Shown: positions 1 to 10,812, numbered from the stretch's first letter. The stretch: 64,000 nucleotides of DNA from Pseudomonas fluorescens (GCF_902497995.1 NZ_CABVII010000004.1:124001-188000); one strand, 5' to 3'. Numbers and translations: made by a program. Notes: generated by a model from the sequence alone, not told the origin.

Positions 1-294
1 CAGCTCGGCGTCAGTGGCTTCGACGCCATTGACCTGCACCCGCTCGTTGTAACGCAGCAGGTGCGGAGAATTGTAGACCCCCACCTTCAGGCCTTGCGCC
101 CGCAGCAACGACGCCACGAACGCACAGGTGGAACCCTTGCCATTGGTGCCGGTGACCGTGATCACCCGAGGCGCCGGCTTGCCCAGTCCCATGCGGGACG
201 CTACCTGCTGCGAGCGCGCAAGGCCCATGTCGATGGCCGAAGGGTGCAGCTGCTCAAGGTAGGCGAGCCACTCGCCAAGGGTACGTTGGGTCAT
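1..294 (-). CDS. folC: Bifunctional folylpolyglutamate/dihydrofolate synthase, N-terminal part
   Basis: Only the first ~98 codons are inside the window; the gene runs off the left edge. The product adds glutamate to dihydropteroate and to folates in the cytoplasm. The N-terminus reads [18 protein letters not shown], typical of FolC, followed by the Mur-ligase-type P-loop GTNGKGST that binds ATP. The ATG at 292-294 overlaps the accD stop codon by four bases (ATGA), so the two are translationally coupled, as in other pseudomonads where accD-folC is conserved. Confidence 0.95.
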   Translation of the reverse strand, partial: MTQRTLGEWLAYLEQLHPSAIDMGLARSQQVASRMGLGKPAPRVITVTGTNGKGSTCAFVASLLRAQGLKVGVYNSPHLLRYNERVQVNGVEATDAEL

Positions 295-1211
295 ATGTTG
301 GCAGGCACCGGTGGAACAACGATCGGTTCGATAGGAGCGGCGACGAATTTGGGCGTCGGCAGGCCCATCATTTGTGCCAGCAGGTTGCCCAGGCGCGGAC
401 GCAGCTCCTGACGGTGGATGATCATGTCGATCGCGCCGTGTTCCAGCAGGAACTCGCTGCGCTGGAAGCCTTCCGGCAGTTTTTCACGCACGGTCTGCTC
501 GATCACGCGCGGGCCGGCAAAGCCGATCAGGGCTTTGGGCTCGCCGACGATCACGTCGCCAAGCATCGCCAGGCTGGCGGAAACGCCGCCGTAGACCGGG
601 TCGGTCAGTACGGAGATGAACGGAATGCCTTCTTCGCGCAGACGCGCCAGTGCCGCGGAGGTCTTGGCCATTTGCATCAGCGAGATCAGGGCTTCCTGCA
701 TCCGCGCACCACCGGAGGCGGCGAAGCAGATCATCGGGCAACGGTTTTCCAGGGCGTAGTTGGCAGCGCGAACGAAGCGCTCGCCGACGATCGCGCCCAT
801 CGAACCGCCCATGAAGGAGAATTCGAAGGCCGCCACCACCACCGGCATGCCCAGCAGGGAGCCGCTCATGGAGATCAGCGCGTCTTTTTCGCCGGTCTGC
901 TTCTGGGCCGCGGTCAGGCGATCCTTGTACTTCTTGCCGTCGCGGAATTTCAGGCGGTCGACCGGTTCCAGGTCCGCACCCAGTTCGGCACGACCTTCAA
1001 CGTCGAGGAAGATGTCGATGCGCGCGCGGGCGCTGATACGCATGTGGTGGTTGCACTTGGGGCAAACGTCCAGGGTCTTTTCCAGCTCCGGACGGTACAA
1101 CACAGCCTCGCAAGACGGGCATTTGTGCCACAGACCTTCAGGCACCGAGCTTTTCTTGACCTCGGAACGCATGATCGAAGGGATCAGTTTGTCTACTAAC
1201 CAGTTGCTCAT
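291..1211 (-). CDS. accD: Acetyl-CoA carboxylase, carboxyltransferase beta subunit
   Basis: 306 residues. With AccA it forms the carboxyltransferase that moves CO2 from biotin on AccB to acetyl-CoA, the first committed step of fatty acid synthesis. The N-terminal four-cysteine zinc ribbon (CPSC...CPKC, about residues 31-55) and the glycine-rich acyl-CoA site ([21 protein letters not shown]) are both present. The start at 1211 has a GGAG ribosome-binding site. The C-terminus has a short Pro/Val-rich tail. It is cotranscribed with folC, which it overlaps by 4 nt; trpF lies 255 nt upstream. Length and motifs are normal for the family. Confidence 0.97.
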   Translation of the reverse strand: MSNWLVDKLIPSIMRSEVKKSSVPEGLWHKCPSCEAVLYRPELEKTLDVCPKCNHHMRISARARIDIFLDVEGRAELGADLEPVDRLKFRDGKKYKDRLTAAQKQTGEKDALISMSGSLLGMPVVVAAFEFSFMGGSMGAIVGERFVRAANYALENRCPMICFAASGGARMQEALISLMQMAKTSAALARLREEGIPFISVLTDPVYGGVSASLAMLGDVIVGEPKALIGFAGPRVIEQTVREKLPEGFQRSEFLLEHGAIDMIIHRQELRPRLGNLLAQMMGLPTPKFVAAPIEPIVVPPVPANI

Positions 1212-1466
1212 GCTTTCTTTCTCCAGTACCGGCGGCCCGAACGCTCTGGTTCGCAGCCCCGCGTATGCCCTTGAGCTAAATTCATATGTGCGGCGATGAT
1301 CGATGGATCGCCACGGTCAGCGCGAGACATGACCTGCGTGCAACCCAAAACATCCTCAGCCATGCCTGCTTTGTGCAGGTGCAGTTATGGACGGCGGCAG
1401 CCTGCCAGCCGTCACATCAACGTAGGCGCTGGCAGAAGCCCGGTTCCTGCGGGCTCCCGCGGGTGC

Positions 1467-2090
1467 CTACGGGTTCGTACGTACCGCGTTGATGAACGCG
1501 TGAATCTTTGCGTGATCCTTGATCCCCTTGCTCGCCTCTACCCCGCCACTGACATCCACGGCATAAGGCCGAACCCGGGCAATGGCCTCGGCGACGTTAT
1601 CCGGCGTCAAGCCGCCCGCCAGGATAATTGGTTTACTCAAGCCTTGCGGTATCAGAGACCAGTCGAACGCTTCCCCGGTTCCGCCGGGTACGCCTTCGAC
1701 GTAGGCATCCAGCAGGATCCCGCTGGCACTTGGAAAAGCATCGCAGGCAGCGGCGATGTCATCTCCAGCCTTGACCCGCAGCGCCTTGATATACGGGCGG
1801 TGCCAGCCTTCGCAGTCGGCCGCGGTTTCGTCGCCATGGAACTGCAACAGGTCCAGCGGCACGGCGTCGAGGATTTCCCCCAACTCGCAGCGGCTGGCGT
1901 TGACGAACAGGCCCACGGTGGTCACGAACGGCGGCAGTGCCTTGATGATCGCGCGCGCCTGCTCGAACGTCACCGCCCGCGGGCTGTTGGCGTAGAACAC
2001 AAAGCCGAGGGCATCGGCCCCGGCCTCGACCGCGGCCAATGCATCTTCCACGCGGGTAATGCCGCAAATCTTGCTGCGAACGGACGACAT
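1467..2090 (-). CDS. trpF: Phosphoribosylanthranilate isomerase
   Basis: 207 residues from the ATG at 2090; a longer in-frame extension to 2138 exists but lacks the family N-terminus. TrpF catalyses the Amadori rearrangement of phosphoribosylanthranilate in tryptophan synthesis. The TIM-barrel signatures are visible: KICGITR near the N-terminus (catalytic Cys), LLDAYVEG (catalytic Asp region) and [10 protein letters not shown] with DVSGGVE (phosphate binding). As in other Pseudomonas it is not in a trp operon but sits between truA and accD. The 255-bp gap downstream towards accD shows no gene. Confidence 0.96.
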   Translation of the reverse strand: MSSVRSKICGITRVEDALAAVEAGADALGFVFYANSPRAVTFEQARAIIKALPPFVTTVGLFVNASRCELGEILDAVPLDLLQFHGDETAADCEGWHRPYIKALRVKAGDDIAAACDAFPSASGILLDAYVEGVPGGTGEAFDWSLIPQGLSKPIILAGGLTPDNVAEAIARVRPYAVDVSGGVEASKGIKDHAKIHAFINAVRTNP

Positions 2091-2153
2091 GTCGAGACAA
2101 CCCCACGGCAAATCCGAGAAAGTCCCGGATGGTAACAAAAGCGTTCGAAGGCG

Positions 2154-2978
2154 TCAGCCGTCAAGTTCCGAGAAGCCGGTCAAGAAGTGCGGCCCGATGT
2201 AACGCTCGGGCAACTGGAACTCGTCGCGGTACTCGACCTGCACCAGGTACAAGCCGAACGGGTGCGCCGTCACCCCGCCGGAGCGACGGATGCGGCTTTC
2301 CAGGACTTCTTTCATCCACTCTACCGGGCGCTCGCCGGCACCGATGGTCATCAGTACCCCGGCGATGTTGCGCACCATATGGTGCAGGAAGGCACTGGCG
2401 CGGATGTCCAGCACGATCATCTTGCCGTGACGGGTGACGCGCAGGTGATGCAGTTCCTTGATCGGTGACTTGGCCTGGCACTGACCGGCGCGGAAAGCGC
2501 TGAAGTCGTGGGTGCCGACCAGGTATTGCGCCGCCTCGGCCATGCGCTCGACGTCCAGCGGACGGTGATTCCAGGTGATTTCATCGTTCAGGTGCGCCGG
2601 ACGGATCTGATCGTTATAGATCACGTAACGATAGCGTCGGGCGATGGCCTTGAAGCGCGCATGAAAATGCGCCGGCATGACCTTGGCCCAGCTGACGCTG
2701 ACGTCGTGGGGCAAGTTGATGTTGGCGCCCATGACCCAGGCTTTCATCGAGCGCTCGACTGGCGTGTCGAAGTGCACCACCTGCCCGCAGGCATGCACAC
2801 CGGCATCGGTGCGTCCGGCGCAGAGTAGCGACACGGGGGAATCGGCGACTTTGGACAGGGCCTTTTCGAGGGTTTCCTGCACGGTGAGCACGCCAGAGGC
2901 CTGGCGCTGCCAGCCGCGATAACGCGAGCCCTTGTATTCAACGCCCAACGCGATCCGGAAAACGTCGTCGGCCGCCAT
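2154..2978 (-). CDS. truA: tRNA pseudouridine(38-40) synthase
   Basis: 274 residues from the ATG at 2978 (MAADDVFRIALGVEY). TruA converts uridines 38-40 in the tRNA anticodon arm to pseudouridine. The catalytic aspartate lies in CAGRTDAGVHA, and YKGSRYRGWQRQ at the start is the usual TruA N-terminal motif. The reading frame stays open to 3134, but that extension runs into the REP element and is not expected to be coding. The ribosome-binding site before 2978 is weak, so the exact start is slightly uncertain. It lies between fimV and trpF on the same strand, 63 bp from trpF. Confidence 0.95.
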   Translation of the reverse strand: MAADDVFRIALGVEYKGSRYRGWQRQASGVLTVQETLEKALSKVADSPVSLLCAGRTDAGVHACGQVVHFDTPVERSMKAWVMGANINLPHDVSVSWAKVMPAHFHARFKAIARRYRYVIYNDQIRPAHLNDEITWNHRPLDVERMAEAAQYLVGTHDFSAFRAGQCQAKSPIKELHHLRVTRHGKMIVLDIRASAFLHHMVRNIAGVLMTIGAGERPVEWMKEVLESRIRRSGGVTAHPFGLYLVQVEYRDEFQLPERYIGPHFLTGFSELDG

Positions 2979-3103
2979 TTCGGCGGCCGGGTTATCTATA
3001 TTTCCCAAAGGAGTGACAGCCTGCTGATGTACGCAAAGGCGGGCATTATAAGGCCGCTGGACCGGGATGCCAGTGTAACCGTTGATAGTGTGTTGAATGG
3101 GAT

Positions 3104-3206
3104 GGCCCCTTCGCGGGCAAGCCCGCTCCCACATTGGATCGGGGTTGCCGCATTAGTTGTGTCCGGCACTATCCCTGTGGGAGCGGGCTTGCTCGCGAAG
3201 GCGGCC
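3104..3206. repeat. REPIN (paired inverted REP elements)
   Basis: Two REP sequences in opposite orientation, at 3104-3133 (CTTCGCGGGCAAGCCCGCTC) and 3176-3206 (GTGGGAGCGGGCTTGCTCGC), flank about 40 bp of unique sequence between fimV and truA. The core is the widespread fluorescens-group REP; such pairs are mobilised in trans by RAYT transposases. None is encoded in this window. Confidence 0.9.
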
Positions 3207-3235
3207 CGACAGACGCCATCGCCTCCCCTCCCATA

Positions 3236-3268
3236 AACAAAAACGGCAGCCCCAATGGACTGCCGTTC
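3236..3268 (-). terminator. Rho-independent terminator of fimV
   Basis: An 8-bp stem (AACGGCAG at 3242-3249 with CTGCCGTT at 3260-3267) reads on the minus strand as a hairpin followed by a T-run (GTTTTTG). It lies about 20 bp past the fimV stop codon. Confidence 0.85.
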
Positions 3269-3289
3269 TGTTCAAGCCTTGCCAATCGA

Positions 3290-5992
3290 TCAAGCCAGGC
3301 GCGAAAGCATTTCCCTGGCTTCATCCTTCTGGCCCACATCACCCTCGGCCACCACCTCGTTAAGAATATCCCGTGCACCATCGGCATCGCCCATGTCGAG
3401 GTAGGCCTGGGCCAGATCGAGCTTGGTGGCGACTTCATCGGTGCCGGACAGGAAGTCGAATTCCGGCTCGTCAGCGGCCGAGGCCAAGGCATCCTCCGCG
3501 GTGAAGGTCGGCTCGGCGATGCTCTGCGACAGACGATCCAGCTCGGCATCGACATCATCGAGTTCCGCGGCAAAAGCTTGCGCAGCGGCAGGGGTGTTCA
3601 TGTCATCGGCCAGCGACAGATCGAAGTCGGCCGGCAACTCCAGGTCGTCCAGGGTCATTGACGCAGCAGCCGGCGCGGGGGCAGCCGGCGCGTCCTTGAC
3701 GCCCTCATCCAGGCTCAACAGGAAATCGTCTTCCGCCAGGGTCGCAGGCGTTGCATCGCCACCGAGGTCCATGTCCAGATCGAAGTCCGACAGGTCGTCG
3801 AGGTTTTCCCTGACTTCAGTCTGCCGTTGCAACACCGACTCGAAGCTCAAGTCGTCATCCCCTGGAAAAGCATCAGGTTCGTCCACAGCCTCCGGTGCCG
3901 GCGTCGGTGCAACCGGAGTCATCGCAGGACTTTGTGGCTCATCCAGACTCAAATCGAAGGCACTGTCGAAGTCATCGGGCACCGCTGCTGCCGCCGCGGG
4001 ACTTTGCGGCACATCCAGACTCAAATCGAAGGCATTGTCGAAGTCATCGGGCACCGCTGGCGCCTGCGGTTCGTCCAGCAGCAGCTCCCGAACGTATTGC
4101 GCGTCCAGCTCGGCCGCCATGGCGGCAGCGACGATACCACCGGCGGCCGCGACGGCCATGGCCGGGAAGCGGCTTTTCAGCTGTTCTACCCGCGCAAAGT
4201 TCTCGCCATTGGCCACCAGTTGGCGCTCCTGGGCGACAAACGCGTCACGGATGCCCTGCTGGCCGTAGACTTCCATCAGCTTCAGGCGCAGGTCACTGCG
4301 TTGCGGTTCATACTTGATGCTGTCTTCGAGCAATGCGGCAGCCTGATTCAGGCGACCGGCGGCAAAATGCGTATGCGCTTTGCGCAGTACGTCGTCATCG
4401 TGGCGATCGACAGCCGGCGATACCAATGGCGCGGCTATGGGCGGCATGACCACCACCGGAGCAATCACCGGAGCGGGGGCAGGGGCAGGAGCGGGGGCAG
4501 GGGCAGGCGCTGGAGCAGGAGCAGGCGCTGGCGCGGTATCGAGCTTCACGCTCGGCGGCGACACTTCCAGGCCTTCGAAGTTGTTTTCCGCCAGATCCTG
4601 TGCGGTAGGGAATTGCTGCTCTTCGGCCAGTTCCCGGGCCATGCGCAGGTGTTTCTCGGCTTCTTGCCCGGCTTTGCGGCGACGAGCCAGCAACAGCAGC
4701 AACAGCAGCAGGACCACGGCCCCGCCACCCACCAACCCCATCAGTACCGGATTGGTCAGCAGCTCGTTGAATTTCTGCTCGTCGGACGCTGGCGTCGGCT
4801 CGACTGGCGTCTCGGCCGGTGCCGAGGTTGGCTCGGTTGCAGCCGGCGTTGCCTCGGATGCAGGTGCAGGTGTGGCCGCCAGTTCGGCGGAGATCGCCGC
4901 AGTGGCTGCCGTATCAGTCGGAGCGCCCGCGGCACCTTCGGCCTGCAACCTGGCCAGTTGATTGTTCTTCAGTTCGATCAGGCGCTGCAGCTTGTCCAGC
5001 TGACTTTGCAGATCGGTCATGCGGCTTTTCAGTTCCTCGTTGTCACGACGGGTCGTGTCGAGGCTCTCCTGAGTCACGGCCAGCTTGTTGTTCAAGGCCT
5101 TGGCGTCGCCTGCGGCACCTTTGCCTCCCGCCTTTTCGGACTCGGCAGACACCAGGCTCAAATTGTCCCTGGCGGTTTGCGCAGCCGTGCCATCGCCACG
5201 CGGACGGTTGGTGGCATCGAGTTGCTGCTGCCCTGCCCCGGTCTTCGGCACATAGCGCCGGCCCTGACGCCATGCAGTGTTCTGCGCGGCCACTACGGCA
5301 ATGGCTTGTTGCTGCGGCAGCTGGGTGCTCTGTGCCTGATCCGGCAGCCGCAGCACCTGACCGGTTTTCAGTCGGTTGATGTTGCCGTCGATAAAGGCAT
5401 CCGGGTTCAGCGCCTGGATGGCCAGCATGGTTTGCTGGACCGAACCGCCATTGCGCGCCTTCGCCGCGATTTCCCACAGGGTATCCCGTGGCGTAGTGGT
5501 GTATTCGGTCGGCTGGGTGGCACCGGTCACGGGGGCGGTGACGGTTGGCGTCGGTGCCGGTTGCGCAGCCACATCAGCGGTCTGTGGCGAGAACCTGGAA
5601 GGATCGAGCAGCAAGCTGTAATCGCGCAACAGGCGGCCGTTGGGCCACATGACCTGAACCAGGAATTTCACCATCGGTTCGGACAAAGGCTTGCTGGACG
5701 TCACACGCAGGACGCTTTTACCGCCGGGGTTGAGCACGGGGGTAAAGCTCAGGTCGTTGAGAAACGCCTGGCGGTCGACACCGGCCTTGGCGAAATCTTC
5801 CGGCGAAGCCAGGCTCGGCACCACGTCGGCAGCGGTGAGTTCCTTGACGTCGAGCAATTCGATTTCCGCCACCAGCGGCTGGTCCAGCGTCGATTTCAGG
5901 GTCAGTTCCCCAAGCCCGAGCGCATGCGCCATACCGGAGGACAGCGCCGACGCGGCCGCTATTGCTAACACCAGTTTGCGAACTTGAACCAT
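3290..5992 (-). CDS. fimV: FimV-family polar hub / type IV pilus assembly protein
   Basis: 900 residues from the ATG at 5992 (AGGAAGAGG upstream). FimV is an inner-membrane protein with a periplasmic peptidoglycan-binding part and a cytoplasmic acidic tail; in P. aeruginosa it supports type IV pilus secretin assembly, twitching and polar cAMP signalling. Visible in order: signal peptide (to about AHALG), conserved N-terminal FimV domain, LysM domain (TTPRDTLWEIAAKA, about 170-215), coiled coil (about 310-350), one transmembrane helix (VVLLLLLLLLARRRK, about 420), an Ala-Pro run, TPR-like segments, two near-identical PDDF(D)xAFDLSLD repeats, and the C-terminal FimV TPR motif (AQAYLDMGDADGARDIL). 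The position between usg and truA matches P. aeruginosa. Confidence 0.95.
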   Translation of the reverse strand: MVQVRKLVLAIAAASALSSGMAHALGLGELTLKSTLDQPLVAEIELLDVKELTAADVVPSLASPEDFAKAGVDRQAFLNDLSFTPVLNPGGKSVLRVTSSKPLSEPMVKFLVQVMWPNGRLLRDYSLLLDPSRFSPQTADVAAQPAPTPTVTAPVTGATQPTEYTTTPRDTLWEIAAKARNGGSVQQTMLAIQALNPDAFIDGNINRLKTGQVLRLPDQAQSTQLPQQQAIAVVAAQNTAWRQGRRYVPKTGAGQQQLDATNRPRGDGTAAQTARDNLSLVSAESEKAGGKGAAGDAKALNNKLAVTQESLDTTRRDNEELKSRMTDLQSQLDKLQRLIELKNNQLARLQAEGAAGAPTDTAATAAISAELAATPAPASEATPAATEPTSAPAETPVEPTPASDEQKFNELLTNPVLMGLVGGGAVVLLLLLLLLARRRKAGQEAEKHLRMARELAEEQQFPTAQDLAENNFEGLEVSPPSVKLDTAPAPAPAPAPAPAPAPAPAPAPVIAPVVVMPPIAAPLVSPAVDRHDDDVLRKAHTHFAAGRLNQAAALLEDSIKYEPQRSDLRLKLMEVYGQQGIRDAFVAQERQLVANGENFARVEQLKSRFPAMAVAAAGGIVAAAMAAELDAQYVRELLLDEPQAPAVPDDFDNAFDLSLDVPQSPAAAAAVPDDFDSAFDLSLDEPQSPAMTPVAPTPAPEAVDEPDAFPGDDDLSFESVLQRQTEVRENLDDLSDFDLDMDLGGDATPATLAEDDFLLSLDEGVKDAPAAPAPAAASMTLDDLELPADFDLSLADDMNTPAAAQAFAAELDDVDAELDRLSQSIAEPTFTAEDALASAADEPEFDFLSGTDEVATKLDLAQAYLDMGDADGARDILNEVVAEGDVGQKDEAREMLSRLA
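4471..4534. repeat. Hexanucleotide-type (GGGGCA-like) repeat inside fimV
   Basis: Imperfect tandem GGGGCA/GGAGCA/GGCGCT units encode an uninterrupted Ala-Pro run in the cytoplasmic part of FimV. A six-base period keeps the frame, so copy-number change would alter linker length only. Confidence 0.75.
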
Positions 5993-6201
5993 AGCCTCTT
6001 CCTTTGTTTGAACATTCCTCGGCCAGCGAGAAGGTGTTGATAGTCGCTGCCGCAAGGCATTGCGCGCGGCAACGAGGAGTCGTCGCGCGCGATCGTTTCA
6101 TTCATGCCGTGGAAAGCCCCCCCAGGGTGGCTCGCCTTCAGCAGTCCGGACCAAGCATAGCGTTGGCTGGAACCCTTGGAAAAATTGTTGCCAAGTATCT
6201 T

Positions 6202-7212
6202 TTACACAAGGTTTTTTATCAATAATTCAGCCACCTGCACAGCATTGAGCGCCGCGCCTTTGCGCACGTTATCTGACGTCAGCCACACATTAAGTTCCGA
6301 CAGGTCGTCGATTCCGCTGCGAACCCGACCAACGTAGACCACGTCCTGCCCGACCGCATCGCCGACCGGCGTCGGATAGTCGCCGGCTTCCACCAACTCG
6401 ATACCCGGGGCGTCTTCCAGGGCCGCATTGACTTTCGCCAGGTCGATGTCGCTCGCAGACTGCAAGGTCACGCTGAAGCTATCGCCAAAAAACACCGGGG
6501 CTTGAATGCAAGTGACGGAAATCTTCAATGCAGGCAGGGCCAAGACCTGGCGCAGTTCGCGCACCAGGCGTTTTTCCAGCAGCGTATGACCTTGCTCATC
6601 AGGTTTGCCGACTTGCGCCAGCAGGTTGAAGGCCATCTGCCGATCAAAGAAAGTCGGTTCCAGCGGGCGCACGTTGAGCAGTTCGGCGGTTTGCCGGGCC
6701 AGCTCGGTCACGGCTTCGCGACCTTGGGCAGAGACCGCCAGCGCAGCCGTCAGGTGAATGCGTTGCAGGTCGAGCAAACCGAGCAACGGCGCCAGCACCA
6801 CGGCCAGCGTGGTGGCCGACGGGCTTGGGCTGCTGACCTGGAAGGGCTTTTGCAGACCGGCGAGCACCTGTGCATTGGCTTCCGGCACCACTTGCGGAGC
6901 CTGATCGGCCGGCAACGCGCCGGACAGGTCGATCAGCGAGCAACCGGCGGCGGTGGCGCGCGAGGCGAAACTCAGGGTCACCGCCGGGCCGGCGGCGAAG
7001 AACACCAGCTGGACTTTGCTGAAGTCGAACTCATCGACTTCCCGCACCCGCACGTTCTTGCCGCGAAACGGCACCGAATGCCCGGCCGATTCGCTGCTGG
7101 CCAGCAGGTGCAGGTTGCCGACCGGGAAGTCGCGCTCTTCGAGAATCTGCACGAGTGTTTCGCCGACAGTACCGGTGGCGCCGATCACGGCAATATCAAA
7201 GGACTGGCTCAT
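6202..7212 (-). CDS. Aspartate-semialdehyde dehydrogenase-like protein (USG-1 type), probably not catalytic
   Basis: 336 residues from the ATG at 7212 (AGAGGT upstream). The fold is that of aspartate-semialdehyde dehydrogenase: N-terminal NADP loop (IGATGTVGETLVQIL) and C-terminal dimerisation region. Where true Asd enzymes have the catalytic cysteine in a P-N-C-T/S context, this protein reads SSPSPSATT, so the nucleophile is missing. It matches the usg-type paralogue found next to fimV in pseudomonads. The genuine asd lies upstream at 7495-8607. A catalytic role is unlikely; the true role is unknown. The 209-bp gap to fimV holds no evident gene. Confidence 0.88.
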   Translation of the reverse strand: MSQSFDIAVIGATGTVGETLVQILEERDFPVGNLHLLASSESAGHSVPFRGKNVRVREVDEFDFSKVQLVFFAAGPAVTLSFASRATAAGCSLIDLSGALPADQAPQVVPEANAQVLAGLQKPFQVSSPSPSATTLAVVLAPLLGLLDLQRIHLTAALAVSAQGREAVTELARQTAELLNVRPLEPTFFDRQMAFNLLAQVGKPDEQGHTLLEKRLVRELRQVLALPALKISVTCIQAPVFFGDSFSVTLQSASDIDLAKVNAALEDAPGIELVEAGDYPTPVGDAVGQDVVYVGRVRSGIDDLSELNVWLTSDNVRKGAALNAVQVAELLIKNLV

Positions 7213-7303
7213 GGTTTTACCTCTGGCGAAACGGGGGGAGCGGCACTTTACCGGGTGGTGGATAAGCAAGCAATTCTGCCAAGGATTCGCGGTGCCTGTA
7301 CTT

Positions 7304-7405
7304 GCCCCTTCGCGGGCAAGCCCGCTCCCACAGTGGTCGGTGTCGAGCCCAAAGTTTATGTACACCAATGAAACCTGTGGGAGCGGGCTTGCCCGCGAAG
7401 GGGCC
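7304..7405. repeat. REPIN
   Basis: Inverted REP arms at 7304-7331 and 7376-7405, with the CGCGGGCAAGCCCGCTCCCA core, lie between the usg-like gene and asd. Confidence 0.9.
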
Positions 7406-7442
7406 GGTACGGGCAACCAAAAAACTTCAGACTGCCAGCTAT

Positions 7443-7480
7443 AAAAAAACCCGCACCTCTTTCAAGGCACGGGTTTTTTC
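7443..7480. terminator. Bidirectional-looking terminator after asd
   Basis: AAAAAACCCG and CGGGTTTTTT form a 10-bp stem around an 18-base interior. It lies about 15 bp past the asd stop codon; on the minus strand the hairpin is followed by T-rich sequence. Confidence 0.8.
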
Positions 7481-7494
7481 ATTGCTTCAATCGA

Positions 7495-8607
7495 TCACCG
7501 CTCGAGCAGAATCCGCAGCATGCGACGCAGCGGTTCGGCCGCGCCCCACAGCAGCTGGTCGCCGACGGTGAACGCACCCACGTACTGGGTGCCCATGTTC
7601 AGCTTGCGCAGGCGGCCAACCGGAATGTTCAGGGTGCCGGTGACTTTCGTCGGGCTCAGCTCCTGCATGCTGATGTCGCGGCTGTTCGGTACCAGCTTGA
7701 CCCAAGGGTTGTGCTGGCTGATCAGCCCTTCGATGTCGGCGATCGGCACGTCTTTGTTCAGCTTGATGGTCAGCGCCTGGCTGTGGCAACGCATCGCGCC
7801 GATACGCACGCAGATGCCATCCACCGGGATCGGGCTCTTGAAGCGACCGAGGATCTTGTTGGTCTCGGCCTGGGCCTTCCACTCTTCGCGGCTCTGGCCG
7901 TTCGGCAGTTCCTTGTCGATCCACGGGATCAGGCTGCCAGCCAGCGGTACGCCGAAGTTTTCGGTCGGGTACGCGTCGCTGCGCATGGCTTCGGCGACAC
8001 GACGGTCGATGTCGAGAATGGCGCTGGCCGGGTCGGCCAGTTGATCGGCGACAGCGGCGTGGGTCGCGCCCATCTGCTTGATCAGTTCACGCATGTTCTG
8101 CGCGCCGGCACCGGAGGCCGCCTGATACGTCATGGCGCTCATCCACTCCACCAGACCGGCTTCGAACAGCCCCCCCAGGCCCATCAGCATCAGGCTGACG
8201 GTGCAGTTGCCGCCGATGTAGTTCTTGGTGCCCGCGTCGAGCTGCTGGTCGATGACCTTGCGGTTCACCGGGTCCAGCACGATCACCGCGTCATCCTGCA
8301 TGCGCAGGCTGGAAGCGGCGTCGATCCAGTAACCCTGCCAGCCGGCTTCGCGCAGCTTCGGGAAGACTTCGCTGGTGTAGTCGCCACCCTGGCACGTCAG
8401 AATCACGTCGAGGGTTTTCAGCTCTTCAATGCTGTAAGCGTCCTTGAGCGGAGCAATGTCCTTGCCCACGGACGGGCCTTGACCACCGACATTGGAAGTG
8501 GTGAAAAACACCGGCTCGATAAGATCGAAATCCTGCTCTTCCAGCATCCGCTGCATGAGCACGGAACCGACCATACCGCGCCAACCGATCAGACCTACAC
8601 GTTTCAT
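7495..8607 (-). CDS. asd: Aspartate-semialdehyde dehydrogenase
   Basis: 370 residues. It reduces aspartyl-4-phosphate to aspartate semialdehyde with NADPH, a branch point for lysine/diaminopimelate, threonine and methionine. The N-terminal [21 protein letters not shown] is the NADP loop of gamma-proteobacterial Asd. The catalytic cysteine is in [10 protein letters not shown]; the substrate-binding arginine/histidine segment includes [15 protein letters not shown]. The start at 8607 has a strong site (AAGAAGGTG). leuB lies 69 bp upstream with a terminator-like hairpin between them, and the cysteine-less paralogue lies downstream. Confidence 0.97.
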   Translation of the reverse strand: MKRVGLIGWRGMVGSVLMQRMLEEQDFDLIEPVFFTTSNVGGQGPSVGKDIAPLKDAYSIEELKTLDVILTCQGGDYTSEVFPKLREAGWQGYWIDAASSLRMQDDAVIVLDPVNRKVIDQQLDAGTKNYIGGNCTVSLMLMGLGGLFEAGLVEWMSAMTYQAASGAGAQNMRELIKQMGATHAAVADQLADPASAILDIDRRVAEAMRSDAYPTENFGVPLAGSLIPWIDKELPNGQSREEWKAQAETNKILGRFKSPIPVDGICVRIGAMRCHSQALTIKLNKDVPIADIEGLISQHNPWVKLVPNSRDISMQELSPTKVTGTLNIPVGRLRKLNMGTQYVGAFTVGDQLLWGAAEPLRRMLRILLER

Positions 8608-8624
8608 CGCAACTACACCTTCTT

Positions 8625-8670
8625 TAAAAAGTGGGCCGCTGCTTTCTAGAGTGAAAGTTGCAGCGGGCCC
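8625..8670 (-). terminator. Terminator-like hairpin between leuB and asd
   Basis: On the minus strand GGGCCCGCTGC pairs with GCAGCGGCCC (one bulge) and is followed by ACTTTTT. It starts just past the leuB stop codon, so asd probably has its own promoter or depends on read-through. Confidence 0.7.
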
Positions 8671-8676
8671 GAGAGA

Positions 8677-9759
<1,083 letters not shown>

Positions 9760-9869
9760 GCTTTCCTCATGTCATCAGTCGGTGCGCCCCATGGGCGCAC
9801 CCGGAAAAAGTCTATCGCTCGGCGGCTATCGTTCAGAGCTTATTGTTTTCAACGCTTATCGTTCAGTGC

Positions 9870-10637
9870 CTATCGTTCTGCAATCAGCACCAGCACATCT
9901 GTACTGAACGAACCATCGGCCTCGATTTCAAAATATTCGCGCACTTCATTGCCCATGGACTGCTGCAACTCGCGGATTGCCGCGCGCATCACCTGTGGCG
10001 TGCGCATGCGCTCGACCCAGCTGGTGTACTCCAGGCGCAAGCGTTGGCGCGTGGTGCTGCGGGTATGCAACCCCGCTTCGCTGACCTGGCGCAACCACTC
10101 ACCGGCAGAATAATCGCGCACATGGCTGGTGTCGCGCAGCACTTCGACGCTTTGCAGGTAAGTGTCGAACAATGGACTGCCCGGTGACAACACGTCGACG
10201 AACGCCGCCACCCCGCCCGGCTTCAGCACCCGACGAACTTCCCGCAGTGCCAGCCCGAGGTCGCTCCAATGGTGCGCCGAATAACGGCTGAACACGAAAT
10301 CGAACTCGCCATCGGCGAACGGCAGGCGCTCGGCGGCGCCGTTGACCGTGGTGACGTTGCCCAGGCCACGGTCGACCGCGGCGGCGGCCACCACGTCGAG
10401 CATCTGCTGCGACAGGTCGTAGGCCACCACTTCCTTGACCAGCGACGCCACGTGGAAACTCACGTGACCGGCGCCGCAGCCCAGGTCCAGCACCCGCGCT
10501 TCGCCCTGCCCTGCCAGTTCAGCCTGTAGCAGGGCGAATTCGGTGCCTTGGGCGTGAACGGCGCTGCTCAGGTAGGCGGCGGCCTGTTCACCGAATTGCT
10601 TTTGTACTACCTGGCTGTGCTGGGCGGTGCTGGTCAT
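9870..10637 (-). CDS. Class I SAM-dependent methyltransferase
   Basis: 255 residues from the ATG at 10637 (AAGGAAG upstream); the frame opens further back into a REP element, which I exclude. Motif I VLDLGCGAGHVSFHVA binds S-adenosylmethionine; the acidic AYDLS, the GAAERLPFADGEFDFVF segment and LREVRRVLKPGG are typical of the UbiE/Methyltransf_11 group. The substrate is not known. It is conserved between leuD and leuB in Pseudomonas; this position suggests inherited linkage but does not show a role in leucine synthesis. The 110 bp between it and leuB contain several copies of TATCGTTCAG-like sequence. Confidence 0.88.
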   Translation of the reverse strand: MTSTAQHSQVVQKQFGEQAAAYLSSAVHAQGTEFALLQAELAGQGEARVLDLGCGAGHVSFHVASLVKEVVAYDLSQQMLDVVAAAAVDRGLGNVTTVNGAAERLPFADGEFDFVFSRYSAHHWSDLGLALREVRRVLKPGGVAAFVDVLSPGSPLFDTYLQSVEVLRDTSHVRDYSAGEWLRQVSEAGLHTRSTTRQRLRLEYTSWVERMRTPQVMRAAIRELQQSMGNEVREYFEIEADGSFSTDVLVLIAER

Positions 10638-10680
10638 GGGGACTTCCTTTTTGGGGTTTAGCCTTGTGGTGTCCGGGCTG

Positions 10681-10785
10681 CCGTCTTCGCGAGCAAGCCC
10701 GCTCCCACATAGGCACTTCGTCGGGCACATATTTTGTGTACACCAAAGATCAACTGTGGGAGCGGGCTTGCTCGCGAAGGGGCCA
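10681..10785. repeat. REPIN
   Basis: REP arms at 10681-10709 (CTTCGCGAGCAAGCCCGCTC) and 10755-10785 (inverted copy) lie between leuD and the methyltransferase gene. Confidence 0.9.
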
Positions 10786-10812
10786 GCCCTGCCTACATAA
10801 ATCCCGGATCAA

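Noticed and set aside
1212..1466. Gene or attenuator between trpF and accD
   Set aside because: Only short out-of-context frames and GC-rich hairpin fragments without a T-run; nothing I can support.
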